Shown here piece by piece: positions 1 to 8,059 of a stretch of DNA of 64,000 nucleotides; the first letter of the stretch is position 1; each line of letters opens with the position of its first letter. The position numbers were made by a program, and so were the translations under genes. The stretch covers positions 5,833 to 69,832 of the forward strand of contig CABRNK010000015.1 of assembly GCA_902472305.1 (NCBI GenBank), given 5' to 3'. The DNA comes from Hominenteromicrobium sp900549945 (lineage in GTDB: Bacteria; Bacillota; Clostridia; Oscillospirales; Acutalibacteraceae). The notes beneath the pieces were generated by a model. The model saw only the letters and a list, made by a program, of their open reading frames with translations, was not told the DNA's origin and searched no databases.

Positions 1-171
1 ATCGACGCCGTGGGCGCGTACTCCCACGAGGACAGAAAAGTGATCATGGTGGCCTGCCGCCGCAGCGAAGCGGTCAAGCTCCGGCATTTCATCAAGACGG
101 TTGATCCGAAGGCGTTCATGTTCATCACCAATACGAGCGAGATCATCGGCAAGGGATTTCGGTCGGTATAG
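1..171 (+). CDS. YitT/DUF2179 family membrane protein, C-terminal end (partial)
   Basis: The window opens inside this gene; 56 codons remain before the TAG. The fragment matches the soluble C-terminal DUF2179 domain that follows the membrane part of YitT-family proteins: a strand ending VIMVACRR, a helix (EAVKLRHFIKTVDP), then KAFMFITNTSEIIGKGF, whose DPxAF and GxGF elements are typical. YitT proteins are multi-pass membrane proteins of unknown transport role. The gene is followed directly by a hairpin terminator, so it is the last gene of its unit. The N-terminal membrane segments lie outside the window and cannot be judged. Confidence 0.75.
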   Translation: MDAVGAYSHEDRKVIMVACRRSEAVKLRHFIKTVDPKAFMFITNTSEIIGKGFRSV

Positions 172-183
172 CGGCACGATCGG

Positions 184-212
184 AAAGGGCTTCCTGCGCG
201 GAGGCCCTTTTT
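184..212 (+). terminator. Intrinsic terminator after the YitT-family gene
   Basis: An 11-bp stem (184-194 with 200-210, one T-G wobble) closes a 5-nt loop and is followed by a T run at 208-212. It sits 13 nt after the stop codon. Confidence 0.8.
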
Positions 213-267
213 GCTGCGTTGAGAGCAGCCCGGCGCGAGCGTGCGCCGAAAAATGCTGTAAAAAGGA

Positions 268-295
268 TTGGGGGGTGCGGCATTTGTGCTATAAT
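268..295 (+). promoter_or_regulatory. Predicted sigma-A promoter for the MFS gene
   Basis: TTGGGG at 268-273, a 16-bp spacer and TATAAT at 290-295, with the extended -10 TGTGC directly upstream. The -35 is weak and the extended -10 probably compensates. It lies 138 nt before the MFS start. Confidence 0.55.
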
Positions 296-432
296 GATAC
301 CGGCTTTGAATACCGGGCCTATTTCGCCGAAAAACGTGCGTACAGCGGCAAAAGATGCGCTTTATCGGGCGGGAGGCTGCGGGGAAGCGGTAAAACGGCC
401 GCGCAGAGCCGATTTAAGGGAGGGTGTCTGAA

Positions 433-1614
433 ATGACAAATTTACTGCTTGCAATTATTTACATGGCCTTTATCAGCCTCGGGCTGCCGGACGCGCTGCT
501 CGGCGCGGCATGGCCGACGATGCAGCCGGAATTCGGCGTGCCGATCTCTTACGCCGGCATCATCTCCATGATCATCGCGGTCGGGACGATCGTGTCCAGC
601 CTGCAGAGCGACCGTCTGACCCGCTGCCTCGGTGCGGGCAAGGTGACGGCGGTCAGCGTGGCCATGACGGCCGCGGCGCTGATCGGCTTTTCCCTGACGC
701 ATTCCTTCTGGCTGCTCTGCGTTTGGGCGGTGCCGTACGGCCTCGGCGCCGGCGGCGTGGATGCTTCGCTCAACAATTACGTTGCGCTGCACTACGAGAG
801 CCGCCACATGAGCTGGCTGCACTGCATGTGGGGCATCGGCGCGACGCTCGGCCCCTATCTCATGGGCTATGCGCTGACAAACGGAGGCGGCTGGAATGCG
901 GGCTACCGTTACATCGGCATTATCCAGATCGTGCTGACGGCGTTCCTTTTGTTCAGCCTTCCGCTCTGGAAAAAGCGCAAGGGCGCACAAGCCGATGCAG
1001 GCGCTGAAATGGGTGAGGCGCTCACACTGCGGCAGATCGTCGGGATCCCCGGCGCGAAGGAGGTTATGGTCTGCTTCTTCTGCTACTGCGCCGTAGAGCA
1101 GACGACGACCCTGTGGGCCAGCAGCTACCTCTCCATTTACAAGGGGATGGCGCCGGAAACCGCGGCGAGCTTTGCGAGCATGTTTTTCATCGGCATCACA
1201 GCCGGGCGCGCGGTCTGCGGCTTTATCACCATGAAGCTGAGCGATACGCAGATGATCCGGCTCGGGCTCGTGCTGATCGCGCTCGGGGTTATTGCCATGC
1301 TGCTGCCGGGCGCGCCGGCGGTGGCGCTGGCCGGCCTCGTGCTGATCGGCCTCGGCTGCGCGCCGATCTACCCGTGCATCATCCATTCCACGCCCGACCA
1401 CTTCGGCGCAGACAAGTCGCAGGCGATCATCGGCGTTCAGATGGCGAGCGCCTACGTTGGAAGCTGCCTGATGCCGCCGCTGTTCGGCCTGATCGCAAAC
1501 AACATCACCGTGGCGCTGCTCCCGGTCTTTCTGCTTTTGGTGCTTGTCCTGATGGCGGTCATGCACGAGCTCCTCACAAAGCGCGCGCCTGTCCGCACCA
1601 AGCGGGAGGGGTGA
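433..1614 (+). CDS. MFS transporter, fucose-permease/FucP-like type
   Basis: This is a 393-residue multi-pass membrane protein of the major facilitator superfamily, near the family's usual length. Hydrophobic segments run along the whole sequence with a charged central loop around KKRKGAQADAGAEMGE separating two six-helix halves. An early LGLPDALLGAAWP segment and the LSD..M..LG stretch resemble FucP-like sugar/H+ symporters, but the substrate cannot be read from sequence. ATG 433 is chosen over an in-frame GTG at 424 because AAGGGAGGG at 416-424 is 8 nt from the ATG and overlaps the GTG. It appears monocistronic; no clear terminator follows. Confidence 0.85.
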   Translation: MTNLLLAIIYMAFISLGLPDALLGAAWPTMQPEFGVPISYAGIISMIIAVGTIVSSLQSDRLTRCLGAGKVTAVSVAMTAAALIGFSLTHSFWLLCVWAVPYGLGAGGVDASLNNYVALHYESRHMSWLHCMWGIGATLGPYLMGYALTNGGGWNAGYRYIGIIQIVLTAFLLFSLPLWKKRKGAQADAGAEMGEALTLRQIVGIPGAKEVMVCFFCYCAVEQTTTLWASSYLSIYKGMAPETAASFASMFFIGITAGRAVCGFITMKLSDTQMIRLGLVLIALGVIAMLLPGAPAVALAGLVLIGLGCAPIYPCIIHSTPDHFGADKSQAIIGVQMASAYVGSCLMPPLFGLIANNITVALLPVFLLLVLVLMAVMHELLTKRAPVRTKREG

Positions 1615-1918
1615 GCGGGGGCAGCGCCCCAAGGTGCCCTGTTGAATGCGCTGTATTCAGCTTTTGGCTTTATTATTTGAGGCGCTCTCTGTGTTTGCGA
1701 CGAACAACAGAGAACTGAACAGTGCAGATTTCGAGATGTCTCTGCTTTCATGAAGTTTTTTTGATTTTAATTAGCTGTTGACTTAATTTCCGGTTAACAA
1801 AACCAAAAGCGCAGACGCTGAAAAATGGCTTGAACTCTAGCTTTTTTGACGTTTGCTGCAAAAACGGTGCTTCAGTTACCTTCACATAATTCTTTGCAAA
1901 TATGTGAGTGATCTCTTG
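1615..1918 (+). other. Gene-free stretch before the surface-protein leader
   Basis: About 300 nt without a convincing gene. GGGGGC/GCCCC forms a short hairpin at about 1617-1630 but has no T run. The base composition falls to AT-rich from about 1740. The 14-mer CTGTTGACTTAATT at about 1768-1781 recurs at 5925-5938 in front of the arsR-like gene, where it contains the -35 element, so this copy may be a promoter relic; no matching -10 is seen here. Confidence 0.4.
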
Positions 1919-1947
1919 TTGACTTTTATAATTTTGGATGATATACT
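1919..1947 (+). promoter_or_regulatory. Strong predicted sigma-A promoter of the leader ORF/surface protein
   Basis: TTGACT at 1919-1924, a 17-bp spacer and TATACT at 1942-1947. Transcription would start near 1954, giving a leader of about 260 nt before the surface-protein start. It is the only good promoter seen between the MFS gene and the surface protein. Confidence 0.75.
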
Positions 1948-1985
1948 AATTTTGAATCCGTAAAAGACTTGACAGGAGGAACAAA

Positions 1986-2122
<137 letters not shown>

Positions 2123-2132
<10 letters not shown>

Positions 2133-2175
2133 CTGATTCGCATAATTGCGAATCAGTTATACCTTTTTGTTTTTT
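2123..2175 (+). terminator. Perfect 20-bp hairpin terminator/attenuator upstream of the surface protein
   Basis: Arms 2123-2142 and 2147-2166 are exact reverse complements with a TAAT loop, followed by a T-rich tail to 2175. The hairpin lies between the promoter and the surface-protein start at 2214, so it must be overcome for expression. The leader ORF ends inside its 5' arm. Confidence 0.85.
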
Positions 2176-2213
2176 GCTGGATGCGGAGAATAATTCAGAG
2201 AGGATTGAAGAGT

Positions 2214-5141
2214 ATGAGGGCGACAAAAAGCAAACTGCTGGCATTCGTTTTGTCGGCGGCCATGGTATTGGCCTTGCCGGGGACAGTGTTTGCAGCAGAT
2301 GTCTCTGTGCCGGAGACTTCTGCGTGTATACTGACGGAAGGCTGTACATTAACTGAAGGCCATGAGGGAGAGTGTATACTCGTTCCGCAAAAGGAGGACG
2401 ATATACCTGAGGTTTGCACACAGACAGAAGGATGTGTTTTGCAGGCCGGCCATGAAGGCGAGTGCAGGACAGAAGATGCGGCTGATGTCGGCGAAGCATT
2501 CCAAGCGTGTACGTTGACGGATGGCTGCGTATTGGAGGCTGACCACGACGGGGCGTGTGTGACGGAGAAGCCTTCTGATGAGGAAACAGAAGCAATGTGC
2601 ACGTTAACGGAAGGCTGCACTCTGAAAGCAGACCATGCGGGTGCGTGTATAACGGAAGCTGAAAACAGTGATGGCGTATCTCCTGCGGCGGACACAGAGA
2701 ATGCTGCGCGCCTGCCTGTCGTGTATTATGGCGGAACCAAGGGCAACGATGATAATACAGGAGCAGATGAGAAAAACGCCGTTAGAACGCTGGAGAAGGC
2801 GCTGGAACTTGTGACAGAGGGTGGCACTGTTATGGTGTGCGCTCCGATATATACGAATGACGACGTTGTGATAGAGAACGTAACACTCAAGCGTGCGGGA
2901 GGCTTTGCGGGAAAACTGCTGTATGTGAACACTGGATCGCTGACGCTCAAAGATGTGACGATTGACGGTAGTAAAGATACCATTTCAGCCACAGACTATA
3001 GCGCACTGATTAATTTTACCCAAAAGAACACTACGCTGAACATAAATGAGGGTACAAGGCTTATCAATAACGGCGCGATGGCGGTGTATGTTAATGATGG
3101 CCAAACGGTAAACATGACAGGCGGCGTTATCAGCGGCAATGAATCACAGACAGACGGCGGCGGTATTTTCGTACAGGGTGGAACTGTGAATCTGAACGGC
3201 GGTGAAATTACTGCAAATCAGTCCGAAAGATGCGGCGGCGGTATTTGCGTTCTTGGTACAGGTAGTATATACTTAAATGGAACGAGCGTCTCAGGCAACA
3301 GCGCTGTGTGTGGCGGTGGTATTTATCTCGAAGGCCGGGGCGGCTCCGCCACGCTTGTAATGCAGGGTGGAGAGATTACAGGCAACAGCCTGACGGCAAA
3401 CACTGATGGTACGGACTACTGGGTGGCAGATGGCGCAGGTATTTGCGGATTTGGCGGCAATGCCGTAATTGATATTCAAGGCGGGACAATCGCAAATAAT
3501 AACGTCAGTGTAGAAGGCGTAGGCGATGGCGCTGGCTCCGCAGTTTCCCTGAATAACGGAGATGGTTTGAGTTTCCCGGTGCTGAAGCTGAGTGGGAGCC
3601 CAATGATTTCCGGCGATGTGTTTCTTTGGGATGAAGATAGTACAGGCCCAGTGATTGAAGCTGCTGCTGATCTCGCTTGTGCGGCTCCTATTGAAATAAA
3701 TGCAAATTATAGAACGACTGGTACTGTTGCCGTGCGTTTTCCGGAGGGCACCGATGCCGTCGGCAAGGAATCCTTGTTTACAACAGAAGATGAAATGACT
3801 ATGCTGTTGGGCGATGAGCATGAACTGGCGTGGGGAGAGACAATAAGAGTAGTTTTCAACTCCCCGGATAATAGAGATACCTATAAAAAGATTTATATTA
3901 GACCAGACTCAGCCATTGATCCGTCACAAGCTCCGACAGTAGAAGGCGGAGAGGTAACGCCGCCGGCCGGTTATATTCTGAGCGGCTGGAGAGAATATGG
4001 GGAGCAAGACTTCTGGGATTTTGAAACAAAAATCTCGGATAGAAAGACGCTTTTAGCAGTTTGGGGTCTGGATACGCCTAGCATTACGGTCGATCAGGAT
4101 AAGGAAAGCGCCCATGTAGGAGAACAGATTACGCTTACAGCTTCTGCGGGGCATCAAGTAAAAGATGCCGTATTTTCTTACCAGTGGTATAAGGGTGGAA
4201 ACAAACTGGATGGAGAGACAAATTCTGTTCTTACAGTAACAGAAAGCGGCAGCTATACGGTGAAGGTTTCAGCTTCTGACGGGAAACTGACCTCGGCCGA
4301 AGTCGAAAGTGAAGCGGTGAATTGTACCATAACCGACCATTCCTACAGCAGTGCGTGGACAACAGATGGAACAAACCATTGGCATGAGTGCACGGTGTGC
4401 GGTGCGAAAAAGGATTCTGCAGCCCACAGTGGTGGGAAAGCCACTTGCGAGAGTCAAGCATTGTGTGAAGTTTGTGGAGCTGCTTATGGTGCGCTGAATC
4501 CGGACAACCATACTGGTAAGACGGAAGTGCGTGGAGATAAAGCGGCTACCTGTACGGCGGAAGGCTATACGGGGGATACTTATTGCGCCGGCTGCGGAGA
4601 AAAGCTGGCGGTTGGAATCGTGTTGCCGAAGATCGATCATACTTTCGGCGAATGGACGGTAACAAAAGAGCCGACCGAGACAGCAACAGGCGAGAAAGAG
4701 CGCATATGCTCTGTTTGCGGTGCAATAGATAAGGCAGAGATTCCTGTGCTTGGCCATACGCACAGCTATGGGAAGGATTGGGAGTCTGACGCCGACAATC
4801 ACTGGCATGAATGTGACTGTGGGGAAAAGGCTGACGTAGCCGCCCATATTTATGGGGATTGGACGATTACAAAGGCAGCTACTGCCACAGAGGCAGGTAG
4901 CCGCGAAAAGTATTGCACAGTTTGTGATTATAAGGTAACGGAGAGTATCCCTGCTGCTGGCACGATCACGACGCCAACAGCCACTCCAAGTCCAACAGCG
5001 GTGCCGGAGAATGGAGGCTCTAAGGGACCACAGACAGGCGACACGAACCAGTTGCTTCTTTGGGCTGGTTTATTTACAGTTACAGGTGCGGGCCTGCTTA
5101 GCGCTTTGTTTTATAAGTTGAAAGGAAAGAATAGCAAGTAA
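2214..5141 (+). CDS. Large sortase-anchored surface protein with Cys-rich repeats, beta-helix and Ig-like domain
   Basis: A 975-residue exported protein. Residues 1-28 are a signal peptide ending VFA. Residues about 35-155 hold four copies of a motif like C-LTEGC-L--GHEGEC. Residues about 170-495 are Gly/Asn-rich repeats (GGxIxxN) typical of a right-handed beta-helix. Residues about 575-618 (GYILSGWREY...LLAVWG) resemble an InlB B-repeat, 619-706 an Ig-like domain with QWYKGG, and 707-915 repeated HWHEC/CxxCG modules. A Thr/Pro spacer leads to GPQTGD, a variant sortase signal, then a membrane helix and KLKGKNSK. ATG 2214 is chosen over 2181 because AGAGAGGA precedes it by about 9 nt. A role in adhesion is inferred. 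No sortase gene is in the window, and the gene is AT-richer than its neighbours. Confidence 0.85.
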   Translation: MRATKSKLLAFVLSAAMVLALPGTVFAADVSVPETSACILTEGCTLTEGHEGECILVPQKEDDIPEVCTQTEGCVLQAGHEGECRTEDAADVGEAFQACTLTDGCVLEADHDGACVTEKPSDEETEAMCTLTEGCTLKADHAGACITEAENSDGVSPAADTENAARLPVVYYGGTKGNDDNTGADEKNAVRTLEKALELVTEGGTVMVCAPIYTNDDVVIENVTLKRAGGFAGKLLYVNTGSLTLKDVTIDGSKDTISATDYSALINFTQKNTTLNINEGTRLINNGAMAVYVNDGQTVNMTGGVISGNESQTDGGGIFVQGGTVNLNGGEITANQSERCGGGICVLGTGSIYLNGTSVSGNSAVCGGGIYLEGRGGSATLVMQGGEITGNSLTANTDGTDYWVADGAGICGFGGNAVIDIQGGTIANNNVSVEGVGDGAGSAVSLNNGDGLSFPVLKLSGSPMISGDVFLWDEDSTGPVIEAAADLACAAPIEINANYRTTGTVAVRFPEGTDAVGKESLFTTEDEMTMLLGDEHELAWGETIRVVFNSPDNRDTYKKIYIRPDSAIDPSQAPTVEGGEVTPPAGYILSGWREYGEQDFWDFETKISDRKTLLAVWGLDTPSITVDQDKESAHVGEQITLTASAGHQVKDAVFSYQWYKGGNKLDGETNSVLTVTESGSYTVKVSASDGKLTSAEVESEAVNCTITDHSYSSAWTTDGTNHWHECTVCGAKKDSAAHSGGKATCESQALCEVCGAAYGALNPDNHTGKTEVRGDKAATCTAEGYTGDTYCAGCGEKLAVGIVLPKIDHTFGEWTVTKEPTETATGEKERICSVCGAIDKAEIPVLGHTHSYGKDWESDADNHWHECDCGEKADVAAHIYGDWTITKAATATEAGSREKYCTVCDYKVTESIPAAGTITTPTATPSPTAVPENGGSKGPQTGDTNQLLLWAGLFTVTGAGLLSALFYKLKGKNSK

Positions 5142-5154
5142 AGATCTCTGAATG

Positions 5155-5199
5155 TAGGAGGATCATCTTATGAATTCCATAAGGTGATCCTTCTTTTAT
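5155..5199 (+). terminator. Intrinsic terminator of the surface-protein gene
   Basis: GGATCATCTTATG (5160-5172) pairs with CATAAGGTGATCC (5178-5190) with one wobble, the stem extends outward through GGAG/CTTCT, and CTTCTTTTATT follows. Confidence 0.85.
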
Positions 5200-5256
5200 T
5201 AAAAGTAAGAAAACGTAAAAGCAAAATCGTAAAAAACAGGGGACAGTCAACCTAAT

Positions 5257-5412
5257 GAAGCCTTCAGCCTCCTGCACGAAACGCTCAAACTGCGCGTTGT
5301 CCTGATCGGCATAGTCGCCGCCGTATCCGGCACGCAGCGAGACAAAATCGGTTTTGCCTGCGATTGAAGGGGGCACAAGGCCTTCTTGTGCGTACGATAA
5401 ATCAAATCCATC
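5257..5412 (-). pseudogene. Fragment of a GH25 lysozyme (N-terminal piece)
   Basis: On the minus strand the frame ending near 5257 reads DGFDLSYAQEG, then KTDFVSLRAGYGGD and QDNAQFERFVQEAEGF. This is the start of a glycoside hydrolase 25 domain: the DxSxxQ catalytic-Asp strand, the F-LRAGYG strand and the following helix. After EGF the homology stops and the frame runs into unrelated sequence. An ATG with a good GGAGG just upstream (about 5410) is one base out of frame with the homology, suggesting a frameshift as well as the truncation. An intact GH25 gene lies at 51807-52724 but is not a close copy. Probably debris of a mobile element or prophage. Confidence 0.6.
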
Positions 5413-5693
5413 AATTATCCTCCGCGTTCGGCGCTAACCAGAAGCGAAGTTTCCGCAAGAGAATCGCGGACGGAAGTTGTTACAGCAATTGTTGGCGTAA
5501 GCGAAACCGCACAGCCGCGCTGGCATTTACACGATGACCGCTGGCGAAACGGAAATGAGATTCACAGACGGTGTAAGCGAAATCTATGCCGAGCGCACAC
5601 CTTATGGCTGCATAGGAGAAGCGGGCAGCAATGGAACGGCTGCCCGAACCGGAACAGTAGCCGCGTTTTTCAACACACAGTTTTTGCAAAGGA
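5413..5693 (+). other. Unassigned sequence between two gene remnants
   Basis: No convincing gene. The motif GTAAGCGAAA occurs twice (about 5494 and 5571) in different frames. A plus-strand open frame at 5534-5719 (61 codons) has no ribosome binding site and no recognised family. It lies between a lysozyme fragment and an integrase fragment and is probably part of the same decayed insertion. Confidence 0.3.
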
Positions 5694-5891
5694 TTTGCAT
5701 CGTTATGCTATGCGAATGATGTTCCCCTCAAGGGGACTCAACAACTTATGGGACATGGCGATCAAACAATGACTCTGTACTACATCCAAATTGAAGAACA
5801 AACCGTGCGCGGCCAGCTTGAAAGTTTACACAACGCTTTGGTTATATGGAAATTTAGAACAAATGTAAGGATTATGGATAAAAAAACCTAG
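5694..5891 (+). pseudogene. C-terminal remnant of a tyrosine recombinase/integrase
   Basis: A 65-residue frame beginning FASLCYANDVPLKGTQQLMG and continuing HGDQTMTLYYIQI matches the end of the phage-integrase catalytic domain: the helix after the HxxR box, the LMGH motif carrying the second catalytic His, and a Tyr in YYIQI at the expected distance. It continues as EEQTVRGQLESLHNA to a TAG. The upstream catalytic Arg and the HxxR box are absent and there is no start with a ribosome binding site, so it cannot be active. It supports a decayed integrated element between the surface protein and the arsR-like gene. Confidence 0.55.
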
Positions 5892-5927
5892 ATTTTGTGC
5901 GAGATTTCACAAAAGTTTGATTAACTG

Positions 5928-5973
5928 TTGACTTAATTAAAAAACGTGATATAATTAAGCAAGAGCTTAATTA
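5928..5973 (+). promoter_or_regulatory. Promoter with overlapping palindrome (probable ArsR-type operator)
   Basis: TTGACT (5928-5933), a 16-bp spacer and TATAAT (5950-5955). The -10 runs into a perfect inverted repeat: TAATTAAGC (5952-5960), AAGA, GCTTAATTA (5965-5973). A related half-site, CTTAATTA, also lies at the -35. AT-rich palindromes over the -10 are typical ArsR/SmtB operators, so autoregulation of the downstream gene is likely. Confidence 0.75.
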
Positions 5974-5987
5974 AAGGTGGTGCTGAA

Positions 5988-6785
5988 ATGGCTGGAAGCG
6001 GGGCGGTGTTTAAGGCGCTGGCGGATGAAAACCGTATGCTGATCCTGCGGCTTTTGCTGCGGCGCAACTGCTGCGTGCGCGCGCTGTCGCGTCAGCTCGA
6101 TATTTCAGAGGCGGCGGTCTCGCAGCATTTGAAGGTGCTGCGCGAGGCCGGGCTGATCCTCGGCGAGAAATCCGGCTATTTCACGCACTATACGGTCAAT
6201 CGGCCTGCGCTGCATGCGCTTTCGGACATGCTCTCCGAGATGGCGCGCGCGGCGGAATGCGTGCCCTGCACGCCGCTGCACGGCGGCTGCTCAGCGGCAG
6301 AGTTTGAAAAGTGCCGCAACGCCGCGCTGACGGCGCAGCCGGCCGGCGAGAAAATCGAGTGGAAAGGAAACAGAAACATGAAAATTGCAGTTACCTATCA
6401 GAACGGCCAGATCTTCCAGCATTTCGGCCATTGCGAAGCGTTCAAATTCTATAATGTGGAGGACAACGCCGTCGTGTCAAGCGAGATCGTCAGCGCGGTG
6501 GGCAGCGGTCACGGCGCACTGGCCGGCTTTTTGAAAACGCACGGTGCGGATACGCTGATCTGCGGCGGCATTGGCGGCGGCGCGCGCACGGCGCTGGCCG
6601 AGGCGGGCATCGAGCTGTTCCCGGGCGCTTCCGGTAGCGCGGATGCGGCGGTGCAGTCGCTCCTGAACGGCACGCTCGTGTTCAACCCGGATACCGTGTG
6701 CACCCATCACCACCACGGCGAGGGGCATGACTGCGGCAGCCACAGCTGCGGCGCGCACAAGAACGGCTGTGCGGGCAATCATTAA
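5988..6785 (+). CDS. ArsR-type regulator fused to a NifX/NifB-type iron-molybdenum cluster-binding domain
   Basis: 265 residues. Residues 1-95 form an ArsR/SmtB winged helix: FKALADENRMLILRLLL, recognition helix around EAAVSQHLKVLREAGL, and the wing KSGYFTHYTVN. Cys91 and Cys94 (CVPC) and Cys101 could bind a metal or sulfur species. Residues 131-230 (MKIAVTYQNGQIFQHFGHCE through GGIGGGARTAL) are a dinitrogenase iron-molybdenum cofactor-type domain. The C-terminus is His/Cys-rich (THHHHGEGHDCGSHSC). An internal ATG at 6378 has its own GGAAAGGAAAC, so the second domain might also be made separately; no stop separates the two. It probably represses its own promoter, where a palindrome overlaps the -10. 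Ligand unknown. Confidence 0.8.
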   Translation: MAGSGAVFKALADENRMLILRLLLRRNCCVRALSRQLDISEAAVSQHLKVLREAGLILGEKSGYFTHYTVNRPALHALSDMLSEMARAAECVPCTPLHGGCSAAEFEKCRNAALTAQPAGEKIEWKGNRNMKIAVTYQNGQIFQHFGHCEAFKFYNVEDNAVVSSEIVSAVGSGHGALAGFLKTHGADTLICGGIGGGARTALAEAGIELFPGASGSADAAVQSLLNGTLVFNPDTVCTHHHHGEGHDCGSHSCGAHKNGCAGNH

Positions 6786-6818
6786 GAAATAAGGCGCTGC
6801 GGCACAGCGCGCTTTATA

Positions 6819-6865
6819 GGGCAGGGGCATCGCTCTTTTGTAGAGCGGCGCCCCTGCCTTTTTTA
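6819..6865 (+). terminator. Intrinsic terminator after the ArsR-NifX fusion
   Basis: GGCAGGGGC (6820-6828) pairs with GCCCCTGCC (6850-6858), with further inner pairing GCTC/GAGC, followed by six Ts. Confidence 0.85.
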
Positions 6866-6994
6866 AAATCAAAGAATATGGTCGAAACGCCCAATGAACA
6901 ATTGAAAATATATGCAAAACATAGAAATTACATTCTTTGCCACATCTTTAACGCCGCGGTGTTATAATGGAGCGTAGTCACGGAGGATGTGCCT

Positions 6995-8059
6995 ATGAAA
7001 TATAAAAGCTGTATTCGCGATTTCGCGCTGACACTGCTGATTTTAGCGGTGTCGTCTGCGGCGATGATCTTTCTGCAAAAGGCATTTGACATACGGGCGC
7101 TGGCGCCGATGGTGTTCGTCATGGCGGTTTTTCTGGTTTCGCTGACGACGCGCGGCTATCTGTACGGGATCGCCGCGTCGCTGGCCGGCGTGCTTGCCGT
7201 CAATTTCGCCTTTACTTTTCCGTATTTTGAGTTGAGCTTTTCCGCGCCGGAGAATGTGTTTTCCGGTATCGCCATGCTTTTTGTCGCTGTGATGACGAGC
7301 ACGCTCACGACGAACATCAAAAAGCAGGAGCGCATGCGCGCGGAGAACGAGAAGGAGAAGGTTCGGGCGAATCTGCTCCGTGCTGTTTCCCACGATCTGC
7401 GCACGCCGCTGACTGCCATTTACGGCGCGTGCTCTACGGTTGCTGAAAACTACGACCAGCTGGAAAGGGAACAGAAGCTGAAGCTCCTGCGCGAGGTCTG
7501 TGCCGACGCCGAATGGCTGAACCGGATGGTGGAAAATTTGCTCTCCGTCACGCGGATCGACAGCGGGCAGGTCTCCGTGCAGAAATCGCCGACGGTGCTC
7601 GAGGAGCTGGTCGACGCGGTGCTCGTGAAATTCCGAAAGCACTATCCGGGGCAGCCCGTCGAGGCGCAGATTCCCGAGGCGTTCATCATCATTCCGATGG
7701 ATTCGATTTTGATCGAGCAGGTTATTATCAATCTGCTTGAAAACGCGGTGTTCCATGCCGCCGGCATGACGCGGCTTGTGCTGCGCGTGTCTGCGCGCGG
7801 AAGCCGCGCGGTTTTCGAAGTTTCCGATGACGGCTGCGGCATTCCGGCAGAACGGCTCGAATCGCTTTTTTCCGGCGCGGGGGAGCGCGATGCACCGTCC
7901 GCAGACAGCAGCCGGCACAGCATGGGGATCGGCCTTTCCGTCTGTGCGACGATCATCCGTGCACACGGCGGCGAGCTGCGTGCGGAAAGCGCCGTGAACC
8001 GCGGCACGACGTTCCGCTTTGCGCTCGAAATGGAGGAGGACGCGCATGAGCAACAATAA
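6995..8059 (+). CDS. KdpD-like sensor histidine kinase (DUF4118 type, lacking the KdpD N-terminus)
   Basis: 354 residues. Residues 1-105 contain four hydrophobic segments matching the DUF4118 membrane module of KdpD. The HisKA box AVSHDLRTPLTAI puts the phosphorylated His at about residue 133, and the ATPase domain carries an N box (INLLENAVFHA) and DDGCGIPAE and GIGLSVC G boxes. The cytoplasmic KdpD/USP domains of full KdpD are missing, as in many Firmicutes short forms. ATG 6995 lies 7 nt after GGAGGA; an in-frame GTG at 6989 is too close. The stop overlaps the response-regulator start by 14 nt, and Ktr-type K+ transport genes follow, suggesting control of potassium or osmotic response. Confidence 0.87.
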   Translation: MKYKSCIRDFALTLLILAVSSAAMIFLQKAFDIRALAPMVFVMAVFLVSLTTRGYLYGIAASLAGVLAVNFAFTFPYFELSFSAPENVFSGIAMLFVAVMTSTLTTNIKKQERMRAENEKEKVRANLLRAVSHDLRTPLTAIYGACSTVAENYDQLEREQKLKLLREVCADAEWLNRMVENLLSVTRIDSGQVSVQKSPTVLEELVDAVLVKFRKHYPGQPVEAQIPEAFIIIPMDSILIEQVIINLLENAVFHAAGMTRLVLRVSARGSRAVFEVSDDGCGIPAERLESLFSGAGERDAPSADSSRHSMGIGLSVCATIIRAHGGELRAESAVNRGTTFRFALEMEEDAHEQQ

